Assembly (NCBI GenBank): GCA_038025085.1
Contig: CM076144.1
Span: 40,521,001-40,585,000, forward strand
Direction: 5' to 3'
Length of the DNA stretch: 64,000 bases
From: Tetragonia tetragonoides
Lineage: Eukaryota; Streptophyta; Magnoliopsida; Caryophyllales; Aizoaceae
Under the pieces are notes generated by a model. The model did not search any database. It worked only from the letters and a program-made list of their open reading frames with translations, and was not told where the DNA came from. This document shows, piece after piece, positions 32,495 to 43,278 of the stretch (positions within the stretch are counted from its first letter, which is position 1; the number at the start of each line of letters is the position of its first letter). A program made the translations under genes and the position numbers.

Positions 32495-33052
32495 TCACGC
32501 TTTTTTCGCGATCTTGCGCTTCTTCACTTTCTTCGTTTGGAGTGTCTCTTGGTATATTTCCTCGAGACTCTGATCCATCTCATTGAACAAATCCCTTTCG
32601 AGCTCCTTGGCCTCATCGACCACTTCCTCCTTATCCTCCTTCGCAGGATATGGCGGAAATCTAAACTTACGTTGTACCTCAACTAACGCAAGCTCCCTCA
32701 TCTCGTTAATCTTGTCGATGATGCCAGGGTGCTTTGTGAAGTACTCCTACGGCCAGCGCATTGCGCGTCTAAAGAGAGAGTCAAAGCTCTCCTTGAACGG
32801 CTTTTCCGCGTCGTAGGATTGCTCCCACTCGTCATGAAGCTTGTCTCTGAAAGCCTCCCAGATCTGGTTATGTCCAAAAGCTTTGTACATAACATACGCC
32901 TCCATGTGTTGTGACCTCAAGGTAGACTTGTCTCCATGATAGTCATTGTACTTCTTGAAGTTCGCACGCGCCTCATCCTCAAACTCGTATAGGCGCTTGT
33001 CACCCTTCCATTGCAGAGTTCGTGGGTCTCTAGGTGAACGACTCATCTGCAA
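32495..33052 (-). pseudogene. E1 extra ORF upstream of gag, one internal stop
   Basis: From ATG 33046 or 33052 (MSRSPRDPRTLQWKGDKRL) the frame runs about 185 codons to 32495 with a single TAG at about 32748. The region STLRSQHMEAYVMYKAFGH... and later FDSLFRRAMRW is clearly related to E2 40902-41627 (SSLRSERMKAFYFIKSFGY... LESLMMRAYAW). The tail here is basic (KKVKKRKIAKKA), while that of E2 is acidic. It lies between PBS and gag, on the gag strand. I recognise no known domain. It is not one of the standard chromovirus genes. Confidence 0.75.
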
Positions 33053-33250
33053 ATGGGAAACAACACGTTAGTACTTCACTCGAGTACTTCAAATCATACC
33101 AAAACAAGTAAAGAAGCAATTAATCTCATTTCGATTTACAAAGCTTTTATTCACATAACTTAAGTCTATTTAAATTTATTTTTTTTGACCTAAGAATATG
33201 TCTTAGTGACATACTTTACAATCAAAGCGTGTATTAGGGACAGTAACATA

Positions 33251-33263
33251 CGCTCTGATACCA
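33251..33263 (-). other. E1 primer binding site (initiator tRNA-Met type)
   Basis: On the minus strand TGGTATCAGAGCG follows three bases (AGT) after the LTR end GGTGTTACA. It is an exact match to the usual initiator tRNA-Met PBS. Confidence 0.92.
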
Positions 33264-33266
33264 ACT

Positions 33267-36086
33267 TGTAACACCCCGAATTTCCGTCTAATTCAAAACC
33301 ATTTAAAATCACGAGTTGCAGCAGAAAAACCATGGAAATTTGAAGCGCTACCGCCATATTTAATGTTCAAATTAAATACAAGGAACCAAATGTTATATAT
33401 CCCAAACATACGTACTAGATAATTAAATAATAACTATCTTTTCCAACTAACTTAAGACAAATAATCCAAATGAAATAGAAATATTAAACTATTAATTCTC
33501 ATGCAACAGAATTAATCTCGTTACAATAATAAAAATCCCAAATAAAAAAGAGTTCCACTCTAAACAATAAAGTAAATGTTTTTAGAAGATTTACAATCTT
33601 CTTTTGTCGCCTTCTCACTAGCTCTACTCCTTGAGCTACAAATCCTGTCAATCTACTCCCCCATATAGACGAATTCTATATAGGTCCCTCATAGGTCCAC
33701 CATTGAAGAGAAATGGACAACAAACACAAGTAAAAAGAAAAACAACTAACCAGCGATGCTGAGTAATTCATAACCACATCATCCATTTCAATCTCCAAGT
33801 TAAGCCAACGTGCTTAGTTCAATAATAATCATGCCTTAAGAAATAAAGACAACATGCTTTAAAAGTAAAGACACGCATAAACACTAAATAATAAATCTCA
33901 GTATTTATTATTATCCATTAGCCAAGTTCATTAGAAAGAAGAGAATCGCATGAATTGTCAAACCAACAGCAGTCGATTAAATAGGATCTTAGTCTCGTGC
34001 ACAGTGGCAAAAGAGGGATCAACCGTCCCGGAGTATAGATGACTCCCGAAGTACTTCTAGATGTTCCTAAGTATGCATACCCTCTCTCAACCCTTAGTTT
34101 TACAAGAAGAACAGTTTCATCCACAAAACTTCACTTGCCCAATTGCTCTTTGTATGGATATAAGCTTTAACTAAATACATTGAGGCCATAACCAATGGAA
34201 CCACTCAACGTACCAAATGACAAATTCCCATTCGCCTCCTTCGGTGGATCCATTACCAAAGAATTCTTAACTCTCAAATTGAATTTAATATGGTGATCAC
34301 ATAACAAGTAATACACATAGTCTTGGCACTCAAGTAACACGATATGGTTACAATTTCCGATGACATTTTACATGAATGGCATCTAGGCCTCAATTCAAAA
34401 CCACCTAATTCAATAGTCAAAGTTCATTTCAACTTATTGAAGTAACATGCTTCTAACATGATTCACATGCTTACTAACATGATACCAAAAATAACAATTT
34501 CAAGCTATATTCCAATTGAACAATTATTAAAATAATTTTCGTTCAATAATCATAAATAAACATGCATCTCCTCACATGAATATTAATAAGTAGACATTGC
34601 TACATAAAGTGAATTTTCAACATTATACATGCATTCACTAACATATAATTTTATACGAATTATCACAAGGAAATAAATAACAATTATCCCTTTTCAAAAT
34701 ACTCACAAGTCCAAATATCAATTCACATTCTCAATCCAATACTAGACAAATGAATACAAATCCCAATAGATATGAATTATGACAAAGAGATTACATAATT
34801 CATCTAGACATGAATTACCTTTCAACAAGGCAAGTCCAACAAGCAAACAACGTAAGCTTCTTACGTTTCAAGCGCGGTCAACGGGTCCTAACAAGTTCAC
34901 AATACAACAATAGTCAATTACCTTGACTTCTAAACCACTTTATTAAACGTTAAAGATGATTTAGTACCCTTAATTTAATTAATTAAGTTGCTAGAATTTT
35001 CAGTACTCGTGCATGCTCAAAGTTTCCAAAAAAAACTATTTACATAAACCAATTTAGGAAACTTTCCAAAACCCTAAAACAAGTCAATAAGTCAAAACAA
35101 GTCAACACCCAAACAACATCACCATCACCACCACCAGCGGGCCCCACCACCAGCAGACAGCTGGTGGCTGGCCGCCGGCGGCAGCCACGGCAGGCGGCCG
35201 CGACAACCGCACAGTGGCTGCGCACGGCACAACCGTGCCTCACGGTTTCTCTTTCCTTTTTTTTTTTAACAAATTTAACCAACCCTAATCTAATTGAATC
35301 CAAAATTAATAAATTTTCAGATTTAATTAAATTACAAAGATCTAACCTTTTGAACTCAAACTTGATTCAATTTCAATAAAACCACAAACCAAACCCTAAT
35401 CATGATCCTATCATGCAAAATTAATAGAATCTAGCAAACCCTAGGCAAAACTAAATTAGGGTTTACTCATACAAAAATTAGGGTTCATAAACTCATACTT
35501 GAATTGAATCTAAAAGCTTTTACTAATCAAAGGAAACAAATTTAGAACACTTACTTGAAAATTCAAAGGATTAAAACTGAACAAAGATGAATTGAAAAAG
35601 TGATGAACTTTCTCCTTCTTTTTGCCCTTTGATTTTCGGCCGTGTCAGTGAAGAGAGAGAGAGCGTTTGTTTTTTTTTTTGATTTGGTAAAGAGTCAGTT
35701 AAGCTTGGAAACTGAGTGTATTTAGGAGCCCAAATACACTCTTCCTTAACTCAACTTATTCTTTCCTAAAAACTCTCCTACTTTCACTTCATTAACCAAA
35801 ATTTAGGAAATAAATCTTGACTAAAAATCAGAATATTGGGTGCATTATTTTCGGCCACCTAGCCGAAAATAATGGCCCAAATTCCTTGCCCTACCGAAAT
35901 TATAGCCCATAAATTACTTTTCATTTATTTGGCCCAATTATAATTTAATTAGGTTCAAAACCAAAACCCAATATTAGTTAGGCACTTTAAACATTTATGA
36001 GCCCAATTAATTATTTAAAATACGAAATTGTATTTTCTTTTTAAGTAATTATTATTCTAAAATGAATAATAATACGGGGTATTACA
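33267..36086 (-). mobile_element. E1 5' LTR (complete)
   Basis: 2820 bp from TGTAATACCCC (36086, sense start) to ...CGGGGTGTTACA (33267). It contains a GC-rich hairpin island (35130-35245) and several AAACCCTA motifs (35385-35470). A GA-rich run and T run occur at about 35650-35680. It is homologous to the E2 LTRs but clearly more diverged from them than the E2 LTRs are from each other. Confidence 0.9.
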
Positions 36087-37808
36087 ACTGTGCTCGACAT
36101 GGCATTGATCACAACTTCTCTGCCCTAAGGACACCTCAACTGAACGGGGTAGTTGAAAGGAAGAACAGGACCCTGGAAGATATAGCTAGATACCTGTTAC
36201 TAGCTAGTGATCTTCCTAGGAACATGTGGGGAGAAGTTGTTATCACAGCTTGCTATATCATGAATTGTGTCATGCTAAGGCACATTCTGAGAAAGACACC
36301 CTATGAATTACTCAGAGGACGAAAGCCAAACATTTTCCACTTTAGAGCTTTTGGTTGTAAGTGCTATGTACATAACAACGGAAAGACTAACCTGGGAAAA
36401 TTTGATGCTAGAAGTGATGAGGCTGTCTTTGTAGGTTATGCTCCTCAGAGCAAAGCTTACAGGGTCCTCAACAAGAGAGCTCAGAAAGTTGAGGAAAGTG
36501 TCCATGTTGTATTTGATGAATCTGATGCAAGTTTTGAGTCATTGTTGCAGGATAAAGAAAACTTCCCAATTGGTCTTGCACCAGAAAGGGAAGAAGAAGA
36601 AGAAGAAGAAGAAGGAGCTCCAGGAGAAACAGGTAATGCTGTGGAGGAAGAAACAGGGTCTACACCTCCAAGAGTCCAAACAATGGACTCAGGGGGAACA
36701 AATACTCCTGAGATGGGAACAACAGTCATAGAGGAAGGAGCTGATCAGAATGAAAGTCCAAGTGAGGACCATGTTCTCTCTCCACAACGAGATGATCCAG
36801 AAAGTTCTGGCTTCCAGCCACGGTCTTGGAAACATCAGAGCTCTCATCCCATGAATCAAATCATTAGTGATATAAACAAAGGGATTCAAACGAGAGCTTC
36901 TGTACAGAACTTTATGGATTTTTCTGCTTTCTTATCTTATATTGAACCACATAATATCAATGAACCTTTGCAGGATGCTGATTGGATGATTGCAATGCAG
37001 GAGGAGCTCAACCAGTTTGAAAGGAACAAGGTCTGGCACCTTGTTCCTAGACCTGATAATAAGACCATCATTGGGACTAAATGGGTGTTCAGGAGCAAAC
37101 TGGATGAGACCGATACTGTGGTTAGAAACAAGGCTAGATTGGTTGTTCAAGGATACAACCAGCAAGAGGGGATTGACTATGATGAGACATTTTTCCCTAT
37201 TGCTAGAATTGAGGCAATACGCATGCTGATAGAGTTTGCAGCTCACATGGACTTTAAGTTGCAACAAATGGATGTCAAAAGTGCCTTTCTGAATGGGTAC
37301 TTGAAAGAGGAAGTTTATGTGGAGCAACCCCCTGGGTTTGAAAGCAATAAGTCCCCTGATCAGGTCTATAAACTTGACAAAGCATTGTATGGCTTGAAAC
37401 AAGCTCCCACAGCTTGGTATGAACGTCTGTCAAAGTTCTTGATGGACAATGGTTATCAAAGGGGACAAGTTGATACAACCCTGTTCTTACGAGCAAAGGG
37501 GGAAAGTTTGTTAGTTGTACAAATCTTTGTTGATGATATAATTTTTGGTGCCACTAATCAATCCTTGTGCAGGGAATTTTCTGAGTTGATGATGAGTGAA
37601 TTTGAAATGAGTATGATGGGTGAGCTTAATTTCTTTTTAGGCTTACAAATCAAACAAACTTCAGAAGGAACAATGATTCATCAACAGAAGTATACTAGAG
37701 AGTTGATCAAGAAATATGGCATGAGAGATGCCAAGGTCTATGATACACCTGTAGCCACCAATGTCAAGCTTGACTTGGATGAAGCAGGTAAGAGTGTTGA
37801 TCAAACAG
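36087..37808 (+). pseudogene. S1 pol, part 2: integrase end and reverse transcriptase
   Basis: Continues integrase directly after the E1 [20 protein letters not shown], then [12 protein letters not shown] with the third catalytic residue, and the C-terminal [12 protein letters not shown]...[13 protein letters not shown]. An acidic spacer ([15 protein letters not shown]) leads to copia [84 protein letters not shown] and the catalytic [12 protein letters not shown] (about 37531-37566). It is open throughout; E2 interrupts it after SVDQT. The acidic spacer includes a GAA repeat at 36592-36615. Confidence 0.92.
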
Positions 37809-38255
37809 TGTAATACCCCGTAATTTTTATTCATTTTAGAATAATAATTACTTAAAAAGAAAAATGCAATTTCGTATTTAAAATAATTAATTGGACTCAT
37901 AAATGTTTTGAGTGCCTAATTAATGTGGGTTTTATGTTTTGGACCTAATTAATTTAATTAGGCCAAAATAAAAGAAGGAAATTTGGGCTTAATTAATTCG
38001 GATTGGCCGAAAATAATTAAGACCCAATTTGGACCATTATTTTCGGCCAAGAGCCGAACATATGGGGCAAATAAATCAGTTTTTATTTTCAAAACTTGGT
38101 TTCCTAAAATCTTGGTAAGTGAAGGGAAGTTAGGAGAGTTTCTAGGAAAGAAGAAGTTTAGTTAAGGAAGGAGTGTATTTGGGTTCCTAAATACACTCAG
38201 CTTTCTCACATAACTGATTCTTTACCAAACAAAAAAAAAAAAAAAAAAAAAAAAA

Positions 38256-38289
<34 letters not shown>

Positions 38290-40688
38290 ACTCTCATACG
38301 ACGAAAATTCCAAGAGCAAAAGAAGGAGAAAAGTTCATCACTTTTCACAATCCATCTTGCTCAGTTTTAATCCTTTGAACTTTCAAGTAAGTGTTCTAAA
38401 TTGGTTTCCTTTGATTATTAAAAGCTTTTAGATTCAATTCAAGTATGATTTTATCAACCCTAGTTTTTGTATGAGTAAACCCTAATTTAGTTTTGCCTAG
38501 GGTTTGCTAGATTCTATTAATTTTGCATGATAGGATCATGATTAGGGTTTGGTTTGTGGTTTTTATTGAATTGAATCAAGTTTGAATGAAAAAGGTTAGA
38601 TCTTCGTAATTTAATTAAATCTGGAAATTTATTAATTTTAGATTTAATTAGATTAGGGTTTGTGAATTGGATTTTAAAAATAAAAAAAATAAAAATAAAA
38701 AGAAAGAGAACCGTGGGCACGGCTGCGCCGTGCGCAGCCGCTGTGCGGCTGTCGCGGCCGCCTACCGTGGCTGCCGCCGGCGGCAACCCACCAGCAGGTC
38801 TGCTGGTGGTGGGGCCCGCTGGTGGTGGTTTATGGTGATGGTGCTTTGGGTGTTGATTTACTTTGACTAGTTGACTTGTTTAGGGTTTTGGAAGTTTCCT
38901 ATTTTGGTTTATGTAAATTCGTTTTTGGTAACTTTGAGCATGCATTAGTAACGGAAAATTCCAGCAACTTAATTAATTAAATTTAGGGTACTAAATCATC
39001 TTTAAAGTTTAATAAAGTGGTTTAGAAGTCAAGGTATTGACTATTGTTATATTATGGATTTGTTAGGACCCGTTGACCGCGCTTGAACGTAAGGAGCTTA
39101 CGTTATTTGATTGTCGTGATTGCCTATGTTTAAAGGTAATTCATGTCTCTATGAATTATGTAATCTCTTTGTCATAATTCATATCGTTTGGGATTTGTAT
39201 TCATTTTTTTTCTAGTATTGAATTAGGAATGTGAATTCATATTTGGACTTGTGAATATTTGAAAAGGGATAATTGATGTTTATTTCCTTGTGATAATTCG
39301 TATAGAATTATACACTAGTGAATACATGTATAATGTTGGAAATTCACTTGTGTAGCAATGTCTACTTGGTTAATATTCATGTGAGGAGATGCATGTTTAT
39401 TTATTGGTTATTGAACGAAAACTATGTTAATAATTGTTCAATTGGATATAGCTCGGAATTGCTATTCTTGGTATCATGTTAGTAAGCATGTGAATGATGT
39501 TAGAAGCATGTTACTTCAATAAGTTGATATGAACTTTGATTATTGAATAGGTGATTTTGAATTGAGGCCAAGATGCCATTCATGTAATATGCCATCGGAA
39601 ATTTGTAACCATATTGGGTTACTTGAGTGCCAAGATTTTGTGTATTACTTGTTATGTGATCACCATATTAAATTGAATTGAGAGTTAAAACTTCTTTGTG
39701 TGAGAGATCCACCAAAGGACGCGAATGAGAATTTGTCACTTGTTGCGTTGAGTGGTTCCAATGGTTATGGCCTCAATGTATTGGAAATCGCGTATTCATA
39801 TATGATGATTGGGCGAGTGGTTCTCCGGAACAGTTCTTCCTGTAGACTTTAGGGTCGAAGGAGGGTATGCATACTAAGGAACATTGAAGTACTTCGGGAG
39901 TCATCTATACTCCGGGACGGTTTATCCCTCTTTTGCCACTGTGCACGGGACTAAAATCCTATTGAATCGACTGCGGTTGGTTTGACAATTCATGCGATTC
40001 TCTTCTCTCTAATGAACTTGGCTAATGGACAATAATAAATACTGACATTTATTATTTGATGATTATGCGTGTCTTTACTTTTAAAGCATGATGTCTTTAT
40101 TCTTCAAGCATGATTATTATTTTATTTGATTAAGCATGTGGACTTAAATTTGGAGATTGAGATGGATTATGTGGTTATGAATTACTCAGCATCGCTGATT
40201 AGTTGTTTTTCTTTTTACTTGTGTTTGTTGTCCATTTCTCTTCAATGGTGGGCCTATGATGAACCTATATGGAATTTGTCTATATGGGGGAGTAGATTGA
40301 CATGATTGTAGCTCGAGGAGTAGAGCTAGTGAAGGCGTGCCAAGAAGATAGTATATCTTCTAAAAATATTTAAATTATTGTTTAGTTTGGAACTTCTATT
40401 TATTGGGATTTTTATTTATTGTAATGAGATTAATTCTCTTGCATGAGAATTAATAGTTTAATATTTCTATTTCATTTGGATCAATTGTTTTAAGTCTAGT
40501 TGGAAAAGATAGTTAATATTTAATTATCTATTACGCTTGTTTGGGGACACTAGCATTTGTTTTTGTTTAGCCTCGTATTTAATTTGAACATTAAGTATGG
40601 TGGTAACGCTTCGAATTTCCCATGATTTTTCCGCTGCAACTCGTGATTTTAAATGGTTTTAAATTAGGCGAAAATTCGGGGTGTTACA
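37809..40688 (+). mobile_element. E2 5' LTR
   Basis: 2880 bp. Notable parts: a 10-11-bp-arm palindrome GAGTGTATTT...AAATACACTC (about 38170-38200), an A run (38229-38253) next to a CT run (38257-38290), a cluster of AAACCCTA/TAGGGTTT motifs (38456-38890) and a GC-rich hairpin island (38712-38830). Confidence 0.93.
38712..38830. repeat. GC-rich hairpin island in E2 5' LTR (also in the other three Tekay LTRs)
   Basis: Contains CACGGCTGCGCCGTG, GCAGCCGCTGTGCGGCTG and CCACCAGCAGGTCTGCTGGTGG, each a near-perfect palindrome, in an AT-rich LTR. Counterparts lie at 48022-48140 (E2 3'), 35130-35245 (E1 5') and 8590-8705 (E1 3'). Confidence 0.9.
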
Positions 40689-40691
40689 AGT

Positions 40692-40703
40692 TGGTATCAA
40701 AGC
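40692..40703 (+). other. E2 primer binding site (initiator tRNA-Met type)
   Basis: TGGTATCAAAGC, one mismatch to TGGTATCAGAGC, three bases after the 5' LTR end. Confidence 0.9.
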
Positions 40704-40901
40704 GTATGTTACTGTCCTTAATACACGCTTTGATTGTAAAGTATGTCACTAAGACATATTCTTAGGTCAAAATTTTAAATAGACTTAAGTTATGTGAATA
40801 AAAGCCTTATAAGCCGAAATGAGTTGATTTGTTATTTTTACTTGTTTTAGTATTATTTGAGGTACTCGAGTGAAGTACTAACGTGTTGTTCTCGCGTGCA
40901 T

Positions 40902-41627
40902 ATGGTGAAGCTTGAACGACCCGTGACTCCTAAGGATCCAAGGCAACTTCGATACGAGGGAGGCCGCTTGGAGGAATACTTTGATCTCGTACGTGAAGTA
41001 TTCATGCAGTACGACGAGCGCCTTGATGTTCAGTCTTCTCTACGCTCGGAAAGGATGAAGGCCTTCTACTTCATCAAAAGCTTTGGCTACACGACAGCCA
41101 CATGGCGCCGATTCCACGACGACTGGCTAGTGGATTGGGAAATATATAACAATAGGGACTACCCCTATCTGGAGACGTTGGAGTCCTTGATGATGAGGGC
41201 ATACGCATGGGATGAGGCATACCCGGATATGCTTAGAGACCCCTACGTGGTGTATTTGGAGAACGCTGGAGGGTACGACCCATTGCTCGAGGTGGACGAC
41301 CCAATGACCCGAGAGGAGGCAGACGCCAACCTCGATCGGGCACTAGCGTTCGAGAGAGACTACTTCGCCGAGGAGGCCGACGCACCTGCTGCTGAGGTTG
41401 AGGAGGAGCATGTACCTACTGTTCCTGAGGTTCCTGCAAGGCCACCTGGGCCTAGCGCTGTCAGAGACTGGCCCGTAGGCTTGAATGGCAAGCCCAACGA
41501 TCCAAGGACCCCTACTGAAGAGGAGGATCCAGAAGAAGAGGAACCCATGGAGGAGGAAGAGGAGGACGAGGTCATAGTGATACATGTGTGTCGCTACCCT
41601 TTGAGGAACCGTGCAAGAGGAGCGTGA
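40902..41627 (+). CDS. E2 extra ORF upstream of gag, intact
   Basis: I prefer the ATG at 40902 (MVKLERPVTPKDPRQLRYEG), which aligns with the E1 start and gives 241 codons; the frame is open 15 codons further upstream. It has an N-terminal helical region (LEEYFDLVREVFMQYDERLD, SSLRSERMKAFYFIKSFGY, WRRFHDDWLVDWEIY, YLETLESLMMRAYAWDEAYP), then a Pro/Ala linker and a very acidic stretch (EEEDPEEEEPMEEEEEDE) before VIVIHVCRYPLRNRARGA. No transmembrane segment and no domain I recognise. It shares a related core with E1 32495-33052, and it remained open while gag and pol of E2 decayed. Confidence 0.75.
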   Translation: MVKLERPVTPKDPRQLRYEGGRLEEYFDLVREVFMQYDERLDVQSSLRSERMKAFYFIKSFGYTTATWRRFHDDWLVDWEIYNNRDYPYLETLESLMMRAYAWDEAYPDMLRDPYVVYLENAGGYDPLLEVDDPMTREEADANLDRALAFERDYFAEEADAPAAEVEEEHVPTVPEVPARPPGPSAVRDWPVGLNGKPNDPRTPTEEEDPEEEEPMEEEEEDEVIVIHVCRYPLRNRARGA

Positions 41628-42140
41628 TTCTTAGTTTTATTTAGTTTTGATGGAGTAAGCTATTTGAGACTTTATTTGGGCCTGCGAGCCATTTGTTTTG
41701 ACATTATTGATTAGAATGTTAAAATTTTTGCTTTATTCATGCTATTGAGGCTTGGTTTGACAAGTCCTCATTTTTGAGAACAAATACTTGATTATTTGAT
41801 TTATGAGATGAAATTTTTTGCAAGAAATGTGTTATTTACTTGCTATCTGGAGCATGAGTATGGTGGAAGCGCCTATGAAAAAGGCATGGATGTTTCATTA
41901 TGATTGTAAATTGTTTATTTTTGAGAAAGAACAAAGTAAATTTAAACTTGAGCTTGCTTGTACGCAAAAGTGTGATAAGGCCATGCTTGAATGCAATAAG
42001 AGCCTAGAACCCTAGTTGGCTAGTGAACATATATATATATGAGTCAAGTGTATATGTTAGTTGTGATATTCGCACATGAGTGTGATATGGGTAGCTAATA
42101 CCCTTTTTCTTTTGCTTTTGTTGATCCTTTAGGTCGCTAG
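41628..42140. other. E2 spacer between extra ORF and gag
   Basis: AT-rich leader, collinear with E1 32494-31987. No supported gene. Confidence 0.6.
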
Positions 42141-43278
42141 ATGCCACCTAGAAGAAATAGACAAAGAGTCGATGAGTTTACCAGTTCTATGGGAGACAAT
42201 AACAACAATGTCGGGAATGGGGAGGAAATGGCGCAAGCCTTATTAGCGCGACTTGCTCAGTCGCAGCAAGCCTCGGCGCAGTCTAATGCATTCATCGCAG
42301 ATGATGCAGAGGGAGGACACGAGGGCTACTAGGGGTGACGACTTCGCCGCAGTATCCAAGAAGATTAAAGGGCATAATCCGCCTGTGTTTGAAGGGCGCG
42401 AGGATCCCGTACTTCTCGACGATTGGACGCGGTCTTTGGAGAAAATCTTCGCAATAACTGGGTGTCCTGAGGCACTTAAGGTGGACAGTGCTATCTATCT
42501 GTTCCAAAAGAAGGCAGATCGTTGGTGGACAACCAATGGTACCTCGATTAGAGCTCGACCGGGTTTAAATTGGGAAATGTTCAAAACGGTTCTTTGAGAG
42601 GAGTTCTACCCAGAATATCTCCAGGACCAGAAATATAACGAGTTCTTGAACCTTATCCAGGGAAGGATGACTCTTCAGGAATATGCTGAGAAGTTCGACG
42701 GCATTACTCGTTTTGTTGGAAAGTTTGTCTCTACAGAAGAGCAAAGGGCCCGTAGATTCCAGAATGGGTTATACTGGACCATTCGCGAGTCTTTTGGAGG
42801 TTTTAAGTGTCAAACTATGCAAGAAGCCTACAATCGTGCTGCGAATCAAAGTGCGATTTACAAGAAACGAGAGGAGGTGACTGGGAGAAAGAGAAAGTTT
42901 GATGACCATCAGGGTAGTGGTGGTGAGAAGAAGGAAAAGTTCCGGGGAGGAAACAACCACAACCACAACAACAACAACAACAACAACAACGGGAATAACC
43001 ACAATGAGGGTGGGAATTCCAGGAATGGAACTGGCAAGAATGGCAATGGGAATGGCAAACCCTACATTTGCAAGAGATGCAACAAGAATCACCCAGGACT
43101 CGATTGTGCTGGAAATAAGGTGAGGTGCTTCACTTGTCAAGAGTTGGGGCATCGTTCTTTTGATTGTCCTCAGAAGGGCAAGACCGTGAACAATGGTGGA
43201 GCAACAACAATGTTCAAGCTCCTGCAGCTCAGGGTCAATATGGGAATAACCAGGGTGGTAATCGATAGAATAGGCTGA
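42141..43278 (+). pseudogene. E2 gag, frameshifted
   Basis: ATG at 42141 (MPPRRNRQRVDEFTSSM). The frame is lost at about 42298, after SNAFIA, and resumes as MMQREDTRATRGDDFAA. A TGA at 42595 interrupts the capsid region, which resumes with EEFYPEYLQ. A short Asn repeat (about 42960-42990) precedes zinc motifs CKRCNKNHPGLDC and CFTCQELGHRSFDC (about 43069-43166). Ends at 43278 after a further frame change. Confidence 0.9.

Larger units (their letters stand above)
6728..36086 (-). mobile_element. E1: Ty3/gypsy chromovirus (Tekay/Del clade), full-length but decayed and nested
   Basis: Outer ends are TGTAACACC... (6728) and ...GGTATTACA (36086). The flanks give TSD ACTAT (6723-6727) and ACTGT (36087-36091), one mismatch. 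In minus orientation the order is 5' LTR (36086-33267), PBS, extra ORF (33052-32495), gag (31986 onward), protease, RT, RNase H, integrase, chromodomain-like tail, PPT and 3' LTR (9012-6728). T2, a solo LTR and a hAT MITE are inserted in it. Removing them leaves an element of about 11.5 kb. The insertion splits S1 integrase. Confidence 0.9.

Noticed and set aside
38456..38890. Interstitial telomere repeat
   Set aside because: AAACCCTA motifs are isolated, in both orientations, and never tandem.
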